From positions 8,320,501-8,384,500 of the forward strand of contig NC_132995.1 of NCBI RefSeq assembly GCF_048564905.1: 64,000 nt of DNA. The letters run 5' to 3'. Below, in pieces: positions 58,400 through 64,000 of this stretch. A program made the position numbers and the translations under genes. This stretch comes from Vicugna pacos. Taxonomy: Eukaryota > Chordata > Mammalia > Artiodactyla > Camelidae. How positions within the stretch are numbered: the first letter of the stretch is position 1; each line of letters begins with the position of its first letter. The notes below the pieces were generated by a model. The model saw only the letters and a list, made by a program, of their open reading frames with translations, did not search any database and was not told the DNA's origin.

Positions 58400-58605
58400 C
58401 GGACTCCCCACCTTTAGGAAGCCTTGACTCTTCCCTTCTGCGTGACCTTGAGGAAGGTGCTCCCTCTGTCAGGGCCTCAGTGTTCTCATCCATAAGATGG
58501 GGATGAAATCGTAACAGTATCAGCCTCAGAGGATTGTTATGCAAATAAAATGAATTATATCTGCAAAGTGCTTAGAACAGAGTCTGGCAGGGAAGTGCTA
58601 TACAA
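58400..58605 (-). repeat. MIR SINE
   Basis: GCGTGACCTTGAGGAAGGTG, GGCCTCAGTGTTCTCATCC, ATAAGATGGGGATGAAATCG and AAGTGCTTAGAACAGAGTCT: reverse of MIR. Confidence 0.85.
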
Positions 58606-58607
58606 GT

Positions 58608-58990
58608 ACATAAGGACACAAATGAACTTATTTATGAAACAGGAAGAGACTTACAGACGTAGAAAATAAATTCATGGTTACCCAAGGGGAAAGGGGGGAG
58701 GGATAAATTAGGATTTGGGGATTAGCAGATACAAACTACTGTGTATAAAACAGATAAACAACAAGGTCCTACTGTGTAGCACAGGGAACTATAGTCAATG
58801 TCTTGTAATAACCTATAATGAAAAAGAATATGTATATATGTATAACCAAATCACACACAATTATATACCTCAATTTTTAAACAATATAACCAATAAAAAT
58901 AATAAATAATGAATAATTAAATAAAAATTAAAATAAATAAAATAATAAAAATATACTTCAATTTTTAAAAAATAATTAATTAAGAAAAAA
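58608..58990 (+). mobile_element. L1 3' end with A-rich tail
   Basis: ACACAAATGAACTTATTTAT, AGATACAAACTACTGTGTAT, GTAGCACAGGGAACTATAGT, ACCTATAATGAAAAAGAATA and a long AAAT/AATA tail. Confidence 0.88.
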
Positions 58991-59218
58991 AGAGCTGCCA
59001 TCCTTGAAGTCTCAGTGGACACACCTTCTGCTCACTCTTTCAGGGTCTGATTTCTGTCCCCACCTCTCAAACAGGAGCAACCCTTGCCAAGGTAGCCAGG
59101 CGTCTAACTCGTAAAGCCAACAGAACAGCCACTTCTCCACCATCATCTGACTATTGCCACTTCCCTGAAGCTCCCCTCTAACCCTGCGCTGTTAACTTCT
59201 TATTTAGAAATAATTTCA

Positions 59219-59312
59219 GGGGGAGGATACAGCTCAAGTTGTAAAGCACGTGTTTAGCATGCACGAGGTCTCGTGTTCAATCCCCAGTACCTCCTCTAAA
59301 AATAAATTAATT
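59219..59312 (+). mobile_element. Camelid tRNA-Ala SINE
   Basis: GGGGGAGGATACAGCTCAAG, TTTAGCATGCACGAGGTCTC and TTCAATCCCCAGTACCTCC followed by AAAATAAATTAA. Confidence 0.88.
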
Positions 59313-59434
59313 TTGAAAGTATTTAAAACTTACAGCTGAGTTGCAAGAGCTCTGGTATTTCTGTAGCATTCTGCCATGTATATGTCATCATTCTCTCTTT
59401 CTCCCCACCTCCTCCCTTCCTCCCTCTGTTATGA

Positions 59435-59885
59435 GGTATGTCCCTTCCTGCAAAATAGATACGTTGAAGTTCTAATCCCCCAGGAGCTCAGAAAGTGAAT
59501 GTATTTGGAAATAGGGTCTTTGCAGATGTAATCATTTGAGATGAGGTCCAACTGGAGTAGGGCAGCTCTGTAATCCCATGGGCCTTGTGTCCTGTAAGAA
59601 GACAGCCACGTGAATGAAGACAGAGGCACAGAGATGAGCCACGTGATGACAGCGGCCGAAATGGGAGTTGTGGGGCTACAAGCCAAGGAGAGCCGAGGCT
59701 TGTCAGCAAACCACCAGAAGCTAGGAAGAGGCACTGATGGCTTCCTCTAGAGGCTACAGAGGCAGTGTGGCCCTATTGCTTTCAGGCCTCTGGCCTCCAG
59801 ACCTGGGAGAGAATACATTTTTGTTGTTTTAAGCCACCCAGTTTGTGGCACTTTGATCTGTCAGCCCTAGGAAACTGATACACCC
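59435..59885 (+). mobile_element. MLT1-type LTR (ERVL-MaLR fossil)
   Basis: ATACGTTGAAGTTCTAATCC, GGAAATAGGGTCTTTGCAGA, AAGCCAAGGAGAGCCGAGGC, CTGGGAGAGAATACATTTTT and AAGCCACCCAGTTTGTGGCA. Plus strand, nearly full-length LTR, ancient. Confidence 0.88.
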
Positions 59886-60173
59886 CAGGCCCTATCCTTT
59901 CTCTGTATATATTTTTTTAACCATTTGAGACTTGCACCCATCATGTTTCTTTACCCCTAAATATGTCAGAGTTTACCTCCTAAAAACACCCTCTTTGCCT
60001 TTTTTTTTAAAAAAACAGTATCACACACTTTGCTGTATCATGTAAGCAATACATCTTGAGGATTTCAGTGTATCGTTTCATAGAAAGGGAGTTTGGTCTA
60101 ATTCTAATCTCTTGCTATTCAAACACACAGTCTCTTGCCGCCTCCCCTCATGTGCATTCTTTTCTCCTGTTTT

Positions 60174-60289
60174 GGAGGGGAGGTAATTAGGTTTATTTAT
60201 TGATTATTTAATGGAGCTATTGGGGGAATCGAACCCAGAACCTCGGGCATGCTAAGCACGCGCTCTACCACTGACCTGTACCCTCCCCC
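60174..60289 (-). mobile_element. Camelid tRNA-Ala SINE
   Basis: GGGGAGGTAATTAGGTTTAT, GAATCGAACCCAGAACCTCG, CATGCTAAGCACGCGCTCTA and CACTGACCTGTACCCTCCCC. Confidence 0.9.
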
Positions 60290-60629
60290 GCACAATACCT
60301 TTTCTTGATTCCTTTCCTTCTGCCCGACAGCCATCCACCGGGGGGCCACCTCTCCTTTCTCCACACCCTCTCTCTAGATGATCTCATCCTGCCCCTTGGC
60401 TTTAAATACTTCCCATGTGCCAATGACTTCTAAATTTATATCCAAGTCCCATCACTGCCCTGAACTCCGAGCCTGAGTGTCTAACTCTGGACGCCTGCTA
60501 GGCTATCAAATTTAAGACCTCCCCAAATGGAATTCCTGCCCTCCCACCTCGTTTCTCCCTCAGGCTTCCCCATCATAGTGAATGGATGCACGGTCATTCT
60601 AATCATCTGAGCCAAAAACAGTCTTTAAA

Positions 60630-61075
60630 AAAAATTTTTTTTTTACCGAAGTGCAATTTTTGTCATGTACAATTGATCATTTCAAAGTGTGCGTAAGTGG
60701 CATCTACTACCTTCACAATGTTGTGCCACCATCACCTCTAGTTCCAAGACTTTTCACCACTCCCCCAAAAGGAAATCCAGCACTCAGGAAAGAGCCACCC
60801 CTCTCCCCCCTCCAATCCTTGGCAACAACTGATCAATTTTATGTCTCTACAGCTTTACCTATTTTGGATTCCTTAATATACATGGAATCATACAACGATG
60901 TCCTCAAGGCTCACGGATCTTGTAGCACGTGTCAGAACTTCATTCCATTCCGAGGCTGAATGATATTCTATTGTATGGCAATACCGCACTTTGTTTATCC
61001 ATTCATACATCAGTGGACAGATCTAGTTCTGTACGAAGGTACATGTATCAAGGTAGGAGACTGCGCCATACTTTT
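60630..61075 (-). mobile_element. Old L1 (L1M) fragment
   Basis: ACAATTGATCATTTCAAAGTG, CACAATGTTGTGCCACCATC, GGCAACAACTGATCAATTTT, ATACATGGAATCATACAACG and TTTGTTTATCCATTCATACA: L1 in reverse. Confidence 0.75.
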
Positions 61076-61134
61076 TATTTAACAGCATGTCAGTTTGATG
61101 GATAATGTTTAAATATTTAACTATATACAACTTA

Positions 61135-61440
61135 ACAACAGCAATTCAAAATGGGGAAGGACTTGAAGAGACATTTCTCCAAAGAAGGTATGCAAATGGA
61201 AACGAGCATATAAAAAGATGCTCAGCATCGTTAGTTAGTAGGGAAATGCAAGTCAAAACAATGAGATTCCACAGCACTCGCTAGGATGGTTATTATTTTA
61301 AAAAAAAACAGAAAGAAAATGAAAAGAATAAATATATTACTATTTATCTAAATATATATGACTGAATCACTGTGCTGTACAACAGAAACTAACACAACAT
61401 TGTAAATTAACTATACTTCAATTTTAAAAAATTTTAAAAA
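61135..61440 (+). mobile_element. L1 3' portion, internally deleted
   Basis: GAAGAGACATTTCTCCAAAG, AGATGCTCAGCATCGTTAGT, then a jump to the 3' UTR text GAATCACTGTGCTGTACAAC and AACACAACATTGTAAATTAACT. Confidence 0.8.
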
Positions 61441-61539
61441 GTGTATGTGATGGGAAAAAAAAGTGTATATGCTGCAACTTTTCGAAGGACAGTTTAGCAA
61501 GAGCAGCTCTGTGGGAGCCCTGGAGCCCCGCTGTCTGAA

Positions 61540-61715
61540 TTTGTTGAATTCTGGGTTTGCCCGAAGCAAGTTAATTTGTTCTTTATGTGCCTTAGTTTCC
61601 TCATCTGTAAAATGGAACAAATAATAGTACCTTCCCTTAAAGGCTTTTGTTGGGAGGATTGAATAAATTAATAGTATAAGGAGCCTGGGACCCTGAACAG
61701 GGTTGTGGAAATGGG
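61540..61715 (-). repeat. MIR SINE
   Basis: GCCTTAGTTTCCTCATCTGT, AAAATGGAACAAATAATAGT and GTTGGGAGGATTGAATAAAT: reverse of MIR. Confidence 0.8.
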
Positions 61716-62049
61716 GAGGTAGTGCATTCAGCTGCATTTTTAGCCAAAAAGTGTTTACTGAGCACCTGCTATAAGCAGGGCCTTGTTCCAGATTCCAGAG
61801 GCACAACCTCAAACAGGACAGACCCCTCCCGCACAGCACGGTGTAGGTCCCACTTTATCCACCCCTGGAGTTCCGGGCACTACTTTTCACTTGTACTGAT
61901 GGCTGTTGGACTCATGAATGTGTCCCTAGTGTTAGCACAGGGCTTGGAACAGAGCTTGGAACATAAATATATATGTATATTTAAACAAGATTAGTTGCCC
62001 AGGATCTGAAAATACTTAAATTCAGAAATCTGTGTTCCCCAACTCCAGT

Positions 62050-62700
62050 GCTCTTCCTTGACCTGCAAATTCCTATAAATGCTTTGGTCCTTAGTTACCT
62101 TATTAAACCTCCCCACGCTGGGGGTCCCATGTCACCCAGAGAAAAATTTCCAAGTCCCCATCAGGGGCTACATAGTCCTGCCACCCCCTCCGCTCTCCTG
62201 CCACCTGCTTTTTCTCCAGCTTTTTCCTTAACTCTCCCCAGTCACATGGCTGTCTCTCCAGTTAACTCTCCTTAACTCTCTGCCCCAGTCACACTGCTGT
62301 CTCTGCTATTCCTCAGACATACCAGGCAGGCTCTAGCCCCAGGGTCTTTGCACTGGCTGTTCTTTCTGCTGGGACCATGGTCCTCTCGAATATTCACACG
62401 GTCGCTCCTTCATCCCCTTCAGGTCTTGGCTCAGACATTGCCTCTGTGAGACTTTCCTCAGCACACTGTAAAACATTACAACACCCCCCCCAAACATGTG
62501 TGCATACACACTTTTTGTCTCTCTTTCCTGCTTTATTTTTCACCAGACCACGCTTTATCATCACATGACTTATTATATACCTTTCTTATTTATTTTGTCT
62601 CTGCTCTGTCTGCCCCACAGAGTGTCGACTCTCGAAGGGCAGGGAATTTTGTCTACCTCATTAACTGCTGTCTCTCCAGTGCCTAGAATCTAACAAGTAA
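62050..62700 (+). repeat. L2 LINE 3' portion
   Basis: CATACCAGGCAGGCTCTAGC, CAGGGTCTTTGCACTGGCTG, GCTCAGACATTGCCTCTGTG, GACTCTCGAAGGGCAGGGAA and CTGTCTCTCCAGTGCCTAGA. Confidence 0.85.
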
Positions 62701-62854
62701 CTTATTTGAGATACATGATAACAGATAATATGCTCATTTCCTTTCTTTGTAAAGCTTTCTTACTCTTCAGCAGAAAAAGATCCTCAAATTTTAAAAAGTG
62801 AGTAAAGATATGAGCAGAAAATTCACAGAACAAATGAAATCAAAATAACAATGT

Positions 62855-63070
62855 GAAAATTAGCTGTGTGACCCTAGATAAGTGATTTAACCTCTCTGGT
62901 CTTTTTCCTGACTATAAAATACAAGAGTTGCTCAACAAATGTTTGTTGAATGAATGAACAGCTAAATCAATCAAACAACTAACTCATAGACTGGTGAAAA
63001 TTAAATGACAGTACAGATACAGGGCTTAGAATGTTGCCTGGCACATAGCAGTCCTATGTAAGTGTTAGCG
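62855..63070 (-). repeat. MIR SINE
   Basis: AGCTGTGTGACCCTAGATAA, AGTGATTTAACCTCTCTGGT and CTAGGGCTTAGAATGTTGCC-like text: reverse of MIR, with an L2-like ATGTTTGTTGAATGAATGAA piece inside. Confidence 0.75.
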
Positions 63071-63109
63071 ATGACTCATTTTAAAAATAGTATTATTGTT
63101 GTGATTGTC

Positions 63110-63475
63110 GTATGTATCCTTCAAGGTTCCTTCCAGTGTTACCTCCTCCAGGAAGCCTTCCCAGATGAGATCAAACAGGATCAGTTGCTCGGGGTCCCCA
63201 GAGCACTTTATGTAGTTCTCTCTTTAAATTCCAGCAAAACATGTCTCAATTAGTATACTCTGCATTCTTTGCCCCACACCAAAGTCAGAACACATCTTCG
63301 TGATAATTACAGGGCTTCTCTCCCTGGCTGTAAACAGGCTGCCCTGGCCTGCCATAACGACTGGACTAAGCTCCTAAAAGCAGGGCTTGTTTCATTCACT
63401 CAAGTATGCCCAACACGTCGCCGGAGCCTGGAACAAGGAAACTTCTCAAGCAATATTGGTAGATCGAATAAGTGA
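63110..63475 (+). repeat. L2 LINE fragment
   Basis: CCTCCAGGAAGCCTTCCCAG, TAAGCTCCTAAAAGCAGGGC and CAACACGTCGCCGGAGCCTG with the usual L2 order. Confidence 0.7.
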
Positions 63476-63599
63476 ACCATTCTGTTTCCCGCTTCTCGAT
63501 TTGGAATGTGCATAAACTCAGGGGTATGCAATGGTGCCCCAAGGATTCCTAAATCCACGGCAAAATTTTTTTCCAAGGGGCGTGTTACAAACATCTTTA

Positions 63600-64000
63600 T
63601 TACAAGTCTTTTTTCCCCTCGTTTTGTTGAAAAATAATTGACATAAATCACTAAGTTGAAGGCATACAGCATGATGGTTTGACGCACCTATGCTGTGAAA
63701 TGATGACCACAGTAAGTTCAGCTACCATCCGCTTTCTCATATAGATATAATAAAAAGAAAAAAAGGAAGAAAAGGAAAAAGGAAAAAGATTTTCTCCTGT
63801 GTTGAATACTCTTAGTACTTTTTTTTTCTTTTTTAACACCCTCATATTTGTTTATCAGGTAAACAATACGTTTAAAAATCACTACTGAGAACTCTTAGTA
63901 CTTTTAAACCAACTTTCCCATATATTGTGCCACACTGTTAGCTGAAGTCATCACGTTGTACATTACATCCCTCATGCCTGTTTATCTTATTGCTCAAATT
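63600..64000 (-). mobile_element. Old L1 (L1M) fragment
   Basis: AATAATTGACATAAATCACT, GGCATACAGCATGATGGTTT and GTGAAATGATGACCACAGTA are L1M 3' text in reverse. It runs to the window edge. Confidence 0.7.

Overview
The window is mammalian nuclear DNA, most likely from a camelid (camel, alpaca or llama). The main reason is 13 copies of a tRNA-Ala-derived SINE with an AGC-type anticodon loop, a GGTTCAATCCCCAGTACCTCC-like B-box end and a CCTAATTACCTCCCC/A-rich tail, several with clear target-site duplications. Around them lie old mammalian repeats (MIR, L2, MER5, old L1, MLT1 LTRs) and younger L1 3' ends.

The recognisable genes belong to the PNMA cluster (human 19q13.32), host genes descended from a gag-like ancestor. 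Left to right: a CpG island of unknown gene (0.6-1.4 kb) and a tandem pair of CTCF-like sites (2.2 kb); CCDC8 on the minus strand (3618-5003), a 3M-complex subunit with an intact 461-residue frame; a PNMA8C-like frame on the minus strand (17123-17632); a possible unassigned exon at 23.2-23.6 kb; and PNMA8A (PNMAL1) on the plus strand (CDS 33500-34787 joined to 35322-35338, 434 residues). The C-terminal mini-exon of PNMA8A could be placed from the sequence. From about 37.1 kb to the right end I see no convincing gene, mainly L1, L2, MIR, MLT1, one ERV1-type solo LTR, SINEs and a small GC-rich patch at 57.65-58.2 kb.

The most interesting structure is regulatory. A 17-bp block (GCGGTC[T/A]CCATGGCAAC, an RFX X-box-like palindrome) occurs in four separate CpG-rich patches at 8.15, 16.02, 18.10 and 32.97 kb. 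Where a PNMA gene follows (PNMA8C-like and PNMA8A) the block reads against transcription and sits about 0.5 kb before the coding start. This suggests the genes were duplicated with their promoters and that two of the patches are distal or orphan promoters. A second notable item is a 35-nt insert at 6713-6747 that matches the 5' half of tRNA-Cys(GCA), ends just after the anticodon and is flanked by a 19-bp target-site duplication: a retroposed tRNA half rather than a SINE. CCDC8 also keeps an open, PNMA-like reading frame of roughly 100 codons upstream of its first ATG.

All family names rest on pattern recognition and memory of family sequences; no search was run. Boundaries of old repeats are approximate.
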